Positions 41,835-56,815 are shown, numbered from the stretch's first letter. The stretch is DNA of 64,000 nt from Cacajao melanocephalus (GCA_963573385.1 CAUYLG010041326.1:56255-120254); one strand, 5' to 3'. Numbers and translations: made by a program. Notes: generated from the letters alone by a model not told the origin.

Positions 41835-41960
41835 CCTAGCTTTGTGCGTGGATTATCTCATTTCATCCTCAGAGCAGCTTGGGGATGGGAGAGCTCTATC
41901 ACACCCATCTTCCAGTGGAGAAAACAGAGGCAGAGCCAGATGTAAGCTGAAGTCACATTG
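41835..41960 (-). mobile_element. MIR SINE
   Basis: GATTATCTCATTTCATCCTCA and GTGGAGAAAACAGAGGCAGAG. Confidence 0.65.
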
Positions 41961-41974
41961 TGCCTCCACCTCTC

Positions 41975-42205
41975 GTTTTGTGAAATTTAGTACTAAAGAT
42001 ACTACGTGGCTGTGTGATGTTGGGCAAATCACTTAACCTCTCTGTGCTCTGTTTCCTTTTTTTTTTTTTTTTCTGAGACTGGATAATCATAATATCAGCA
42101 GGTTGTTCTGAAGCTTACAGGGATTATGATTTATAAAGAACTTAGAACAGGATTTGGCCTAAAGTAGGTGATCAGCAAATGTCTGCTGTTGCTGCTGCTA
42201 ATTGT
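41975..42205 (+). mobile_element. MIR SINE, near full length, with poly-T insertion
   Basis: GGGCAAATCACTTAACCTCT, then CTGTTTCC interrupted by T17 at 42056-42072, then GAACTTAGAACAGGATTTGG. Confidence 0.85.
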
Positions 42206-42619
42206 ATTTGTTGCTGCGATTGTGATGCCAGCACCCTCGGTTTAGCCAGTGTTGGGTAAACCTGGAAGGTTTTTTTCCTTCTGTACCCAGGGCCTGCTTC
42301 GTGGGTTTGTGACCCATGTGGTCACACAGGGTCCTGTGTTCAGAAGATCCCCCCATGTCACTGGCTTGCAATTTGTAACAATTTTCCAACAAGGGGCTTC
42401 GAATATTCGTTTTATGCACAGGGTCCCACAAATCATGTAGCCAGTCCTGTCTGCATTCTCTTTTTATTGGATTCCATGGAGAGCCAGCCGCTCCTAGACT
42501 AAACTACTTGTTCTTGCATCATTGCAGCAGACAGACCCAGGCAGGCCGTGGTATTTCAGCAGATCAGATTGTATGTTCCTGTAACCACACTCCAATCCTG
42601 ATGCAGTTCATCAGCCCAC
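42206..42619. other. Unassigned interval
   Basis: GGGCCTGCTTCGTGGGTTTG at 42290 may be an old DNA-transposon remnant; I cannot name it. Confidence 0.3.
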
Positions 42620-42639
42620 ACAGGCCAGTACAGTAGCCG

Positions 42640-43290
<651 letters not shown>

Positions 43291-43619
43291 GACTCCAAAC
43301 CAAACCAGACCAGTAGGTGACAGCCCAGTGAACTGATGTCTAAGTTACATTAACTACACTCTGGCCCTGGTGCCCTAGCTTAGACCAGAGCCTCCCAATC
43401 AATCCATCAGGCACCTCTTTCTGGTGGGATCTTTGCTGCCAGCTAACCTTCTTTTCTATTCCTTTCCCTCTTGAGATAGTCCAAGACACTGATTTTTATA
43501 CCCAGCAGGTTTTTCAAGTAGCCTAAAGATATTTTTGAGGGAATGTATTGAGTAAAAAGAAACTGAAGTTGGAATCAGAAGAACTAATTTAAAAATTAAA
43601 TTAAAATCCCAAATCACCT
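43291..43619. other. Unassigned interval
   Basis: No feature recognised; AT-rich at the end. Confidence 0.3.
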
Positions 43620-43737
43620 ATTTTTTTTCCCTTTTAGAGATGGGATCTTGCTCTGTCACCCAGGCTGATCTCAATCTCCTGGGCTAAAGTGATCCTCTCA
43701 CCTTGGCCTCCCAAAGTTCTGGGATTATACACCTGTT
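43620..43737 (-). mobile_element. Alu with internal deletion
   Basis: CTTGCTCTGTCACCCAGGCTG is joined to ATCTCAATCTCCTGGGC, skipping most of the right arm. Confidence 0.85.
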
Positions 43738-43744
43738 CCAACAT

Positions 43745-44345
<601 letters not shown>

Positions 44346-44599
44346 TTAGTGGGATCAGTATTCCGAAGACGTTGAACATTGATTTATGGGGAAGTAAAGA
44401 AATCTTACTCTTTACGAATAAAGTACAGATATAAAATACAATATATAAGCAGATTATTGTCTGTGGAATTAAAATTTCAGGGGGGATGTAGCTAATGAAT
44501 CTTTAGGGGAATGAGAATGAAAAAAAGTTTGAGAAACATTGCGTTAGTCGGACGGATGGAACTCAGAGGTTGCTTTTCAGTTCCATTTCTCGTTGTCAG
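44346..44599. other. Unassigned AT-rich interval
   Basis: Ends in AGTTTGAGAAACATTGCG, suggestive of a decayed hAT terminus; not assigned. Confidence 0.3.
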
Positions 44600-44720
44600 A
44601 ATATAGGGTTGAAACCCCATGATTGAATTCAGCAAGTGTTTTTGAGCACCTGCAATAGCCAGGCACCATTCTGGACCCTGGAAACGGAGGGCAGACACTG
44701 GGTGCATGCTTCCCAGAGCT
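44600..44720. mobile_element. L2/MIR-type ancient fragment, uncertain
   Basis: TTTGAGCACCTGCAATAGCC then AGGCACCATTCTGGACCCTGG. Confidence 0.45.
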
Positions 44721-45234
44721 GGTCTCTGAGGTCCCCTGAACCAGCTCTGCCTCTGGGAAGGTGACCCCTAAATGGCAGCCTTCAGAGATGAGGGCAGGGT
44801 TTTAGAGACCTCCTCAGGCCACCCTGAACAATGAGAATAGATGTATTTGCCTCCCAGGAGTAGATGAGATGGTGTATGTGAAACTTTGACATGGTTGCCA
44901 TTCATTCATAAAATCAGAGCAGATACCTACACACACAGGCATAAGTGAAAGATATTTTGAATTACAGAAAAGTTAAGGTCTTTGCAAGTAAATGTAGGAA
45001 TGCTGCCAGGCACAGAGCGTGCCTCCAGTCACCAACAAAGTGTTTCCAAGTCTGGAGCTGTGCGGTCCTTGAAGGAGATATAAATGTTTCCCTTGTTACA
45101 CTCTGTGATTTCTGCGTACTTAGCAGTTTCTGGAGTCCGTGAGAGTGGCTTGTTTTCTCTGAACAGGAAGTGCATTTCCTTCAGTCACGCCGACCTGATT
45201 TGTTTGTTGCCTCCCCGCGGGAACACAAGGTCCC
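44721..45234. other. Unique interval
   Basis: No feature recognised. Confidence 0.35.
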
Positions 45235-45325
45235 ACGGAACACAGCAGGATGTATCCTTGTTTACCGAGGTATCTCCAGGGCTCAGCACAGGTGTACAGA
45301 AAGCATTTATTGAACTGAACGAACA
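45235..45325 (+). mobile_element. L2 LINE 3' end
   Basis: CAGGGCTCAGCACAGGTG, then AAAGCATTTATTGAACTGAACG. Confidence 0.6.
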
Positions 45326-45414
45326 GATTTTACAAGCCGGACCTTCTGTGGCGTTGGCTTGGGTAGCTACTTCAGTGTGGGTACAAGCATCCTGTCTAAG
45401 CTAATTCCATTCTT

Positions 45415-45815
45415 TCACTCCTCCTCCCTTATAGGATCAGAAATCCAAAACGAGCTTATCTTCTGGTAGATGTTTGTTTCCATATTTTTTCCTACCTCCA
45501 GAACAAAGGCTATCTGTGTCTCATATTCAGAGAGGTTGGATTTGAAGCCCTGTCTGTTCATTTTTCTCTCCAGTTTTTCCACACGCTGGGTAACTGCCTG
45601 CCTGCTAGCAATGATGTGTTCGTGCTCCCTGCATTCCTGATTGAGGTGGGCAGAGAGGACTCTGTCTGAGACAAGGGCATGAGAGTGAAAGAGGTTGAGG
45701 CAGACCAGCTTCTCTCTCATGAAACCTGGACGTTCAGGCTGGTAGCAGGACCACTGCATGTGCCAATAGTCTTTTGCAGCTCATCAGGCCATAGAAGAAG
45801 TGCCTTTACCAACTT
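45415..45815 (-). other. Unexplained low-repeat block with a 114-codon minus-strand frame
   Basis: The frame (45759 down to 45415) reads like a protein segment. Its middle, QAVTQRVEKLERKMNRQ, is heptad-like and charged, as in a coiled coil. I do not recognise it. The frame closes just after a DPIREEE end with no donor site, and no strong acceptor precedes it, so it could be a pseudogene piece or chance. Confidence 0.25.
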
Positions 45816-46475
<660 letters not shown>

Positions 46476-46739
46476 TATATATGCCCCAGCCACACATTAG
46501 ACCCAATTTCTGGCTCTTGTTACTTTCCCAACATCATTCTCGGTCTTTCTTAGGGGTGGACACTTGCCTGTTTCTAAGAACATATGCCCGTCTCCCTATA
46601 CAAGTCACTGATGATTTTATGATGCCCAGGAGGCAGCTTATTGGAAGTTATGCAGGGAGGGCGGGCTGGGGCCTGTGCTGAGGGGAAAGTCAGGAGGGGC
46701 TGTTGCAGCTGAAGTCGGAGGAGAAAGCTGATGTCAGAT

Positions 46740-47089
46740 AAAGCCTCTGTCCCTGTGCCACCGCCCCTGAATGGGGCCCTGTCAGCCCCATCTGCAGAGG
46801 CCCAGGGCTCCAGCTTTATGGGTTACCATGGCGACCCCTGGCCTTGACAACCGAAGTGCACTTGGCTGAGTGTGTCTTTGTGTCCCGTCTGCAAAGAGGC
46901 AGCTGCTGGGGCTGCAGACGAGAAAGGAATGTCCCTAGCGTCTGCCAGCACTTTTGTCTTGGTCCAGAGGGCAGATAGGAAAATGAGAGGTGGGGTCTTC
47001 TCTGGAGCGATCTGGGGGGTCCATTTCTAGCCAATGATGCAGGCCAAGGGTTTATGTTCACAGGGCCTGGAAAGCAGCAGAGTAGAACG
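46740..47089 (+). promoter_or_regulatory. Candidate second alternative ABAT first exon/promoter
   Basis: A low-repeat block with an X-box (GTTACCATGGCGAC, 46822-46835, one mismatch), an E-box (CAGCTG near 46909-46914) and a CCAAT motif near 47030-47036. It ends in a good 5' splice site: AACG|GTGAGT with GT at 47090-47091. That layout suits a non-coding first exon ending at 47089 and splicing to the coding exon at 61548. Its start is not defined. The case rests on the motifs and my memory that ABAT has several 5' ends. Confidence 0.42.
46822..46835. promoter_or_regulatory. Third RFX X-box, one mismatch
   Basis: GTTACC-AT-GGCGAC: the left half is perfect; the right half has G for A at one position. 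The AT spacer is the same as in the site at 38759-38772. Confidence 0.5.
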
Positions 47090-47099
47090 GTGAGTCAGA

Positions 47100-47300
47100 C
47101 ACCATCGTCGCAGGCTGCTTGTTGAGCGTTTACTGCTTATCCAATGATTGTTTGCAGCCAGGCACTGCTCTGGGGCTGGGGAAGCAGCAAGGACCTCTGC
47201 CAGCCCATGAAACAGTTTCAATTGCTAGTACTCCCATTTTACAGATCAGGAAACTGAGGCACAGAGAGGTTACTTAATGTGCCTGAGGTTATACGGCAGG
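47100..47300 (-). mobile_element. MIR SINE, near full length
   Basis: GAGCGTTTACTGCTTATCC and CATTTTACAGATCAGGAAAC then TGAGGCACAGAGAGGTTAC. It starts about 10 bases after the candidate donor at 47090. Confidence 0.85.
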
Positions 47301-47677
47301 TCAGTGAGGGGCCAGGGATGGCTAGTCTGGGCATAAGATCATTTAGAAGGATGCAAGATTGGGAAGATGCCGGGAAGAAACAGTTTCATCTCTGGCATCT
47401 CGCGCTCTGGCTCCACAAGCGGCCACCACAGGCTTCTTTCTCCCTGTATCCCTGGGTTGTTTGACCTCCGATTCCAGGGATTTGAGGATCACGCAGACCT
47501 GTCCTCATATGCAGGGCCTGCCATTCACCCTTTATGGTAATTAACAGTAGTTCTCCACCTCCAAGCCTCCAGAGATCCCCCAGTGCCCAGGTCACACCTG
47601 TGAGACTCAGATTTACTTGGTGTGGGTGCGGCTTTGACACAAGTGTAAGTTTCCAGTAAGCGAGCGTCAGGTGCAGA
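47301..47677. other. Unique interval
   Basis: No feature recognised. Confidence 0.35.
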
Positions 47678-47825
47678 CTAGAAATGTCTGGCTTTTAAAC
47701 TCTAAGACCTTGAACAAGTCTTTTAGGCTTCTGAACCAGTTATAGAAGGCCAATCCTGCAGATGACCCAAATGGCGTTTGGAAGGTCTATTGCATGTAGT
47801 AGGTGAACAATAAATAAATAAATAG
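47678..47825 (+). mobile_element. MIR SINE
   Basis: CCTTGAACAAGTCTTTTAGG, TGTAGTAGGTGAACAATAAAT then a short (AAAT)n. Confidence 0.7.
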
Positions 47826-48440
47826 GAGCTGGTACTTCTACTACGATTGTTCTTCCTCCAGAGCAAATTGCAAGAATTTGCTTCCACTTTCCCCTGAATT
47901 CCTCTCACTTTACAGATTTATACACTGGACTCAGCCTCTTAGCTCATTTCGCCCCTCCCCCAAAGGCACCAGGCAGATGAAGGAAGCAGAGAGAGCTAAT
48001 TAGCATTTTAATCGAAAGAAAAGGGAAGAGGAGAGGGGTGGGACTGACGAGCTCACTGTCTGGCTAAACCAGGGTTTTGACTTGTTTTGACTGAGACGCC
48101 CAGTAAGGAATAGAACTTACTTCAGGCCCATTGCACGGCTGAAACAGAAATTACCAGCATTTGTTATGTACCATGACAATTCCTATTCTGTTTGATTGAC
48201 TGATTGATTAAAATTTCTCTTTCACTTCTGATCATGTCAAGGAAAAGGTCCCCCTCCGATGCCAGCCTGCCTTTAACACCTGTCTGCTCTCTGCCAGTCT
48301 CTAGGGAAAGGAGAGGGCCAGGCCCGGGGCTGTGGCCTTGGACAGTCAACTCTGTCCGGCTTTTAATTGAATGACTTGCTTTGATTTTATTATGTTCTCT
48401 TCCCAGTTGCCTTTGTAGCAAATACAGCTTGAGAGGGGAC
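47826..48440. other. Unique interval
   Basis: No repeat or exon recognised; TTTGATTGACTGATTGATT at 48192 is a minor ATTG repeat. Confidence 0.4.
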
Positions 48441-48451
48441 GGTAGCAATTA

Positions 48452-48600
48452 AGTTTTTTTATTTGTTTTATTTTTCTTTGTAGAGGCAGGGTTTCACCAT
48501 GTTGACCAGGCTGGTCTCGAACGCCTTACCTCAGCTGATCCACCAGCCTCAGCCTTCCAAAATTCTGAGATTACAGGCATAAGCCACCGTACCCAGCCAG
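48452..48600 (-). mobile_element. Alu single arm with TSD
   Basis: GTAGCAATTAA at 48441-48451 and again at about 48604. Confidence 0.92.
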
Positions 48601-48626
48601 AATGTAGCAATTAAAAAGGATGCTAG

Positions 48627-48935
<309 letters not shown>

Positions 48936-48984
48936 AAAATTACTTTTTTAAATTGAAAAAGTAGGTTGATTTCAAGAAAAATGT

Positions 48985-49289
<305 letters not shown>

Positions 49290-49722
49290 TTAAGTAAACA
49301 CAAGTCACATGAGAATTAAGAGCTCAAGGGAGGGGTAGTGTTCTGTGTTAAGAACTGAGATTCAGGAAATGCATGGGGGAGACTTGGGATCTCAGAGACC
49401 CAGGAGGGCCAGCACACAGCCTACTGTCACTTCAGATTTTCAGATTTCTCCAACCTTCTTGGTCACAAGTTCAGGGCGTGCCAGTGCTCTGAAAGCACCT
49501 CCCCTCTCAACCAGGAATCCTTCTTTCCCCAGATGTGCTCATCCAGGGTCCAGAAGATTGCAAAGGGCCTGGTAGAATAAAACAGGGAGATGCTAATGCC
49601 ACTTCCAGGTAGGCACAAGGCTTGGGGAAATTTTTGTGGCAAATTCTCAGTAATATGGAACTCTTAGCACGCTTCCCAAGTGGTTTCTCAGAGTCCCAAC
49701 GGGCCTTAGAAATAATCTCATC
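49290..49722. other. Unique interval
   Basis: No feature recognised. Confidence 0.35.
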
Positions 49723-49723
49723 C

Positions 49724-50023
49724 AGCCAGGTACAGTGGCTCATACCTGTCATCCCAGCACTTTGGGAGGCCGAGGCAACTGGATCACTTGAGGTCAGGAG
49801 TTCAAGACCAGCCTGGCCCAACATGGTGAAACCCCATCTCTACAAAACATACAAAAATTAGCCAGGTGTGGTGGCACACACCCGTAATGCCAGCTATTCA
49901 GGAAGCTGAGGCAGGAGAATCCCTTGAACCCGGGTGGGAGAGGTTGCAGTGAGCCAAGATCACACAACTGCACTCCAGCCTGGGCGACAGAGTAAGACCC
50001 TAACTCTCAAAAAAGGAAAAAAA
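49724..50023 (+). mobile_element. AluS-like
   Basis: CAGCCAGGTACAGTGGCTC start; AAAAAAGGAAAAAAAG tail. Confidence 0.93.
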
Positions 50024-50439
50024 GAATAAGAGCAAGACAGGAAGCCGAGAGTCCACTTAGGATATCATTGCCTTCATCCAGGAGAAAGATGATGGCAAGT
50101 TGGACCAGAGCGTGTTGGATACTTGCCCTCAAGCAGGAAAACACTGGAGCCCTGGGCACCCAGCTCTCTTCTGTCACCACAGATGCTTCGGGCATCTGTA
50201 CCAAGAAAGAGAGCCTTCCCCTGTGGCCAGCCTGCATCTGGGGTTTCCAGTGCAAGTCTGCAGGGAAAGTCTGTGTATCTCCAGGGCCTCTTTCCTTGGT
50301 GACTCCAAAAACCTCCAGGGATCTCAGACCATAGGATTCTAGAATCAATGACTACATCTTCAGCAGAAAGTATAAGACAGGAGCAAGTCAGAGACCGAAT
50401 AAACGCAAATGCCTTGTGCGCCTGTGATTTCCCAGGATG
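50024..50439. other. Unique interval
   Basis: Overlapping frames on both strands at 50007-50348 but no protein recognised. Confidence 0.35.
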
Positions 50440-50545
50440 TGTTCATCCATTATCCCTAACTCCCAACGCAACCCTGCAGTGAGAGAGCTTCACTACCTCC
50501 AAGCTACAAATCAGGAAACTGAGGCTCAGAGTGTTTTTATAAGTT
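50440..50545 (-). mobile_element. MIR SINE
   Basis: CTACAAATCAGGAAACTGAGG then CTCAGAGTG. Confidence 0.75.
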
Positions 50546-50603
50546 TCACTGTGTTATGCAAGTACATAAAATAGGGTGGTGGTTTGGATCCAAGCTTTAT
50601 ATT

Positions 50604-50605
<2 letters not shown>

Positions 50606-50645
<40 letters not shown>

Positions 50646-50847
50646 CAAGCGATTTTCCTGTCTCAGCCTCCCCAGTAGCTGGGATTATAGGCACACGCCA
50701 CCACACCTGGCTAAGTTTTGTATTTTTAGTAGAGATAGGGTTTTGGCCATTTTGGCCAGGCTGGTCGTGAACTCCTGACCTCAGGTGATCCGCCTGCCTC
50801 GGTCTCCCAAAGTGCTGGGATTACAGGTGTGAGCCACCTCGCCTAGC
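50606..50847 (-). mobile_element. Alu whose 3' tail region is replaced by (GT)n
   Basis: CCAAGCTTTATATTCT at 50590-50605 and 50849-50864 is a perfect 16-bp TSD enclosing both the (GT)n and the truncated Alu body. Confidence 0.92.
50608..50644 (+). repeat. (GT)n microsatellite
   Basis: About 18 uninterrupted GT units inside the Alu target-site duplication. Confidence 0.95.
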
Positions 50848-50864
50848 CCCAAGCTTTATATTCT

Positions 50865-51162
50865 AAAGGCCACGCTCAGATGCCACCTCCATGTACAATG
50901 CACATATCTTAATTATCTATTATGGTGCACATAACAGACATCACTAACCTATCATATTTTTTTCCCCCTGAAAACCTAAAAGAGTGCTTCCTACTAACAG
51001 GTCAAAAAAAAAATAATGAAAAACAAAAAATAAGTAAACCTAAAAGAGGCTGTAAAATCTTTTTCTTCCCTACTCCAAATAGGCAATACTCATTGACCAG
51101 TACTGGCACGTGTCGTAGCATTTATTTGCCATTTCACTACTGCACAGAAAATTAGCTTCTCT
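50865..51162. other. AT-rich unassigned interval
   Basis: No feature recognised; A-rich around 51000-51035. Confidence 0.3.
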
Positions 51163-51450
51163 TGGCCAGGCACCATGGTTCACACCTGTAATCCCAGCAC
51201 TTTGAGAGGCCAAGATGGGAGGATTGCCAGGAGTTCAAGATCAGCCTGGGCGACATGGTGAAACCCCATCTCTCCAAAAAAGAAATATAAAAATTAGCCA
51301 GGTGTGGTGGCATGTGCCTACAGTACCAGCTATTCGGTAGGCTGAGGCAGAAGGATCACTTGAGCCTGGGAGGCAGAGGTTGCCGAGATGGCAGCACTGC
51401 ACTCTAGCTTGGGTGATAGAGCCAGATCTTGTCTCAGGGGTAAAAAAAAG
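51163..51450 (+). mobile_element. AluJ-like
   Basis: GGCCAGGCACCATGGTTC start; right-arm end shortened (GTTGCCGAGATGGC). Confidence 0.9.
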
Positions 51451-52091
51451 TGACAAGCTTGGGGTCACACAGCCTGTAGCAAGTGGAAATTCAAGAATAA
51501 GTCTGTGTGATCAGAGAGTGTCATTACTCTACGTGCACTTCTTTGGTCCTCTCTCTTCCCATCTACAAAAGAGAGCCAACTCCATAATCTCTTTTTCATT
51601 TTTAAGGTAAACATAACATATAACCTTTTTAAGTGAACAATTCAGAGCCTTTTAGAATACCCACAATGCTATGCAGCCACCACCACTATCTGATTCCAGA
51701 TCTTTTTCATCACCCAAGAGACCCCCATACCCATTAACCAGTCACCTCTTATTCCTCCCAGGCCCCTGGCAGCCACTAATTTATTTTCTATCTTTATGGA
51801 TTTACCTACTCTTGAAGGTTTCTGTAAATGGATTCATAGAATATGGGGCCTTGTACCTCTACGTTTATTCATACAGCATAAAAAATATTTTGAGATTTAC
51901 CCATGTTGTAGCGTGTGTCAGAACTTCATTATGACTGAATAATATGCCATTGTAAAGATAGACCACATTTTGTTTATCAATTCATCTGTTGATGGGCATC
52001 TGAGTTGTTTCCACCTTTTGGCAATTGTAAATAATGCTGCTCTCAACTTGCAAGTATGTGTATTTGTTTGAATCTCTATTGTCAATTCTTT

Positions 52092-52131
52092 GGTGTGATG
52101 CAAAAGTTATTTACTTTTGCACCAAACTAAT
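52092..52131. mobile_element. Internally deleted MADE1 (mariner MITE) hairpin
   Basis: Arms GCAAAAGT (52100-52107) and ACTTTTGC (52113-52120) enclose a 5-base loop, flanked by TTGGTG-like and CACCAAACTAA ends as in MADE1. It interrupts the L1M frame at its conserved TATAC. Confidence 0.65.
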
Positions 52132-52202
52132 ACTTGGGAGTGGAATTGCTGGGTCATGTAGCAGTAATTCTATGCTTAACTTTTTGAGGAACTCGTAATT
52201 CT

Positions 52203-52343
52203 TTTTTTTTTTTTTTTTTTTTTTTAAAGATGGGGTTTCACCATGGTGGCCAGGCTGCTCTTGAACTCCTGACCTCAGATGATCCACTCACCTCAGCCTC
52301 CCAAAGTGCTAGGATTACAGGCGTGAGCTACCACGCCCGGCCA
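52203..52343 (-). mobile_element. Alu single arm with 15-bp TSD
   Basis: GAACTCGTAATTCTT at 52189-52203 and 52344-52358; long poly-T. Confidence 0.94.
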
Positions 52344-52385
52344 GAACTCGTAATTCTTAAAAGGCCATGCCAACTCTAGGACTGA

Positions 52386-52574
52386 GGGTTTAGGAGCTAA
52401 TCTCTGCCTTCTTACTCTTGATCAGCTCCCACCCCAGTGGGTGCCCTCTGACATACCTGCCTTGAGAACCCTCTCCCCAACTCAGTGACCTCAGCATCTC
52501 ATTGACGTGCTGACTGCATGTTCCCTGCCCCTCCCCGGGAGCCTGCCTCAGCACAGACCCTTCTATTCTTTCTA
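52386..52574. other. Unassigned interval
   Basis: No feature recognised. Confidence 0.3.
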
Positions 52575-53755
<1,181 letters not shown>

Positions 53756-53929
53756 CATTGCTGGAGCACAGACTGTTCTGGATGAGACTAGAGCAGCTGG
53801 GCTCCCTCCTCCCTTTGAGAGGGCCTCCAGAGGTCCCTATCAATCAAGATCAGCCTAGGAATTATTGCCGGGGGTTGGCTCCAGCTGATCACACCCTCTC
53901 CTTCCCTCCCAGTGCTCTATGATTTCATA
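53756..53929. other. Unassigned interval
   Basis: Possibly the outer part of the LTR that follows; not resolved. Confidence 0.3.
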
Positions 53930-54480
53930 CCACAGCCACCCTCACTGTTGTTATAAGTAAAATTCCAATGCCGCAAAAGATATAGCACTGGCGGATAAAT
54001 CCTCTCAGCAAGGCAATTTACTTCTATAGAAGGGTGTGGCTCACGGATAGAGCAATGGTGATCGCACATTTGGACAAGGGAGGAAAAGGGGTACTTATGC
54101 CTGATGGGGGTTGCCCCTACTGCTGTGTCATTCCCCTTTTGGCTACAGATAGATGGCACAAGCTAGACTAATCCCGACTGGCTATTTTAAAGAGAGGAGG
54201 GGTCCAAGCTGGAGTGGCAGGGTGGGTGGTTTGGTGGGAAGGATGGTTACAGGAGGGTCAGAGCAGGAAGCCAGGGGTAACCTAGGTCAAAGAAGGTGAC
54301 TAGAGCGGGTGACTGGAGCAGGTGACCCTGATGAGTCAGGACAGAGCTGGGGGCCAGGGGAACAGATGTGAACTACTGATTAGAACCAATGGAGAAGGTT
54401 GTTTACTTTGAAATAGAGAATTAAAGAGTAAGAGAGCTGAACATACTGACATACTGATTCTTTAAAGAGAAACTTGGGGT
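53930..54480 (-). mobile_element. ERV-type LTR (diverged), first of a related pair
   Basis: ATGCCGCAAAAGATATAGCAC, CTCTCAGCAAGGCAATTTACTTC and CCCTACTGCTGTGTCATTCC are collinear with the LTR at 57305-57890. No retroviral gene frame lies beside it. Family not assigned; annotated as a decayed non-coding element. Confidence 0.55.
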
Positions 54481-54569
54481 TCACTATATTAACACTGTGC
54501 ACCGGGATTCTTAGATCCTCCACGTCATCATAACACCTCTGAGCACTTGCCTTACCCCTGCTTTCTTCT

Positions 54570-55213
54570 TTGCCTTCTGAAATCTCCTAACTTTTGAAGG
54601 TGCAGCTCAGGCAGCACCTCCCTGGCATTGTCACCCCAGCCAGAATTAATCTCTCCATGTTCCCTTAGCACCTCACTCACACCAGCAAAATAGTCGTGAT
54701 TCTGTTCTATCTTATGCAGAATTTGTTGTTGATAGTGAACTGGAAAATTGTTATGTACATATCATGCTGGGTTATTTTAAGAAATTATTCACATGATGGG
54801 TAAAGCAGCCTTGTACATTAAATTCTTCCATTTTTTTCCATTCATAGTTCTCTTCCACTAAATTATGAGCTTCAGAAAGAAAGCATTTTGCCCATCTTAG
54901 TTTCTCCTAAGAGAAGTGATGCCTTAGCCGGGAGCATGCCTATAATCCCAACTCTTTGGGAGTCCAAGATGGGAGGATCACTTGAACTCAGGATTTTGAG
55001 ACCAGCCTGGGCAATATAGCAAGACCTCATCTCTACTATAAAATTTTCAAATTAGCCAGGCATGGTGGTATATCCCTGTAGTCCCAGCTACTTGGAAGGC
55101 TGAGGTGGGAGATTGCTAGAGCTTGGGAGGTGGAGGCTGCAGTGAGCCATGATCCCCCCACTGCACTCCAGCCTGAGCCACAGAGTGAGACCCTGTCTAA
55201 AGAGAGAGAGAGA

Positions 55214-55252
<39 letters not shown>

Positions 55253-55320
55253 GATATCTAAACAATACAGTGCCTTGCTGGTAACAGGTGCCTAATGAAC
55301 TTTTGTCGATTGAATTAGTG
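54570..55320 (+). mobile_element. L2 LINE 3' end, split by an Alu
   Basis: GGTGCAGCTCAGGCAGCACC, AATTATGAGCTTCAGAAAG before the Alu; GTAACAGGTGCCTAATGAAC then GATTGAATTAG after it. Confidence 0.65.
54925..55250 (+). mobile_element. AluJ-like with (GA)n tail
   Basis: Ends GTCTAAAGAGAGAGAGAG with about 24 GA units, interrupted twice by AAG. Confidence 0.9.
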
Positions 55321-55324
55321 GGTG

Positions 55325-55738
55325 AGAGGGGGTGAATGAATGACATTAACTCTTCCAATTATTTGAAATATATTGTGCTAAGAATTAATGTCTAACAGAT
55401 CAAATTTGGTTATAAGGTCAATTTTCAACTGCAGGCACCAAAATGTCACCACGGTATATTTTCCAGTGTGTCATTTTGTGATTGAAAGTGTGTGGGTTTG
55501 GCTCTCACTTTTGCAGAGTATTCAAATGTTGAGTTCTCTGAGATCCTCGGATTTTCAAAAACAATAATGGCTTCACTGTGTGAAGCCTCAGTGCTCACTG
55601 AGACAAGTGGTTTTAAGGGAAAGACATCAGTTGCACTTTCTACATAGCTGCTGTGTTGCTAACTTAATAGGCTTGCATTGAGTTGGATATACTAGAATAG
55701 AAAAAAAAAAACCTGTTGAGTTATTAAGAAAAGAGTTT
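55325..55738. other. Unique interval
   Basis: No feature recognised. Confidence 0.35.
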
Positions 55739-55740
55739 GG

Positions 55741-56206
<466 letters not shown>

Positions 56207-56334
56207 TTAATTCATGGCCACACTTTCCAAGCCCACACTTTCTCAGAAAGTTTCCTCTGGTGAAAAGCAATAAAACTTAATCTCTGAACTAGGTCATTTT
56301 TATTCATGAAGCCTCATATCAACAACAGCTAGGG

Positions 56335-56625
56335 GCCGGGCACAGAGGCTCACGCCTATAATCCCAGCACCTTGGGAGGCCAAGACAGGAGGATCACTTG
56401 AGCTCAGGAGTTTAAGACCAGCCTACACAACATGGTAAAAACCTGGCTCTACTGAAAATACAAAAATTAGCTGGACGTGGTGGTGTTCACCTGTAGTTCC
56501 AGCTACTTGGGAGGTGGGAGAATGGCCTCAGCCCAGGGGAGGCAGAGGTTGCAGTGAGCCAAGATTAAACCAGACTGGGTGACAGAGCCAGAACCTGTCT
56601 CAAAAACAAAAACAAAAACAAAAAC
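56335..56625 (+). mobile_element. AluS-like with TSD
   Basis: CAACAGCTAGG before and AAACAGCTAGG after; (CAAAAA)n tail. Confidence 0.93.
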
Positions 56626-56654
56626 AGCTAGGTGTTTTATTAGCTGGATTAACT

Positions 56655-56815
56655 GATGTTACAGTGAGTAGAGCAGGGGCTTTGGGGGTCAGACAAGCTC
56701 AGGTAAGCCTATGACTGAGGCCAAATATAAACTTTCTGAGCCTCCCTTTTATCGTCTCTGAACAGGGAGATACCCTACTTCTAAGGAAGATTGAGCAAAG
56801 TGACGGGAGCAATGT
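56655..56815 (+). mobile_element. MIR SINE
   Basis: GGGCTTTGGGGGTCAGACAAG and TTCTGAGCCTCCCTTTTATC. Confidence 0.7.

Larger units (their letters stand above)
51600..52385 (-). mobile_element. Old L1 (L1M), minus orientation
   Basis: CACCACTATCTGATTCCAGATC, CATTGTAAAGATAGACCACATT, TTTTGGCAATTGTAAATAATG. It also hosts a mini-MADE1 at 52092-52131 and an Alu arm. Confidence 0.85.
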
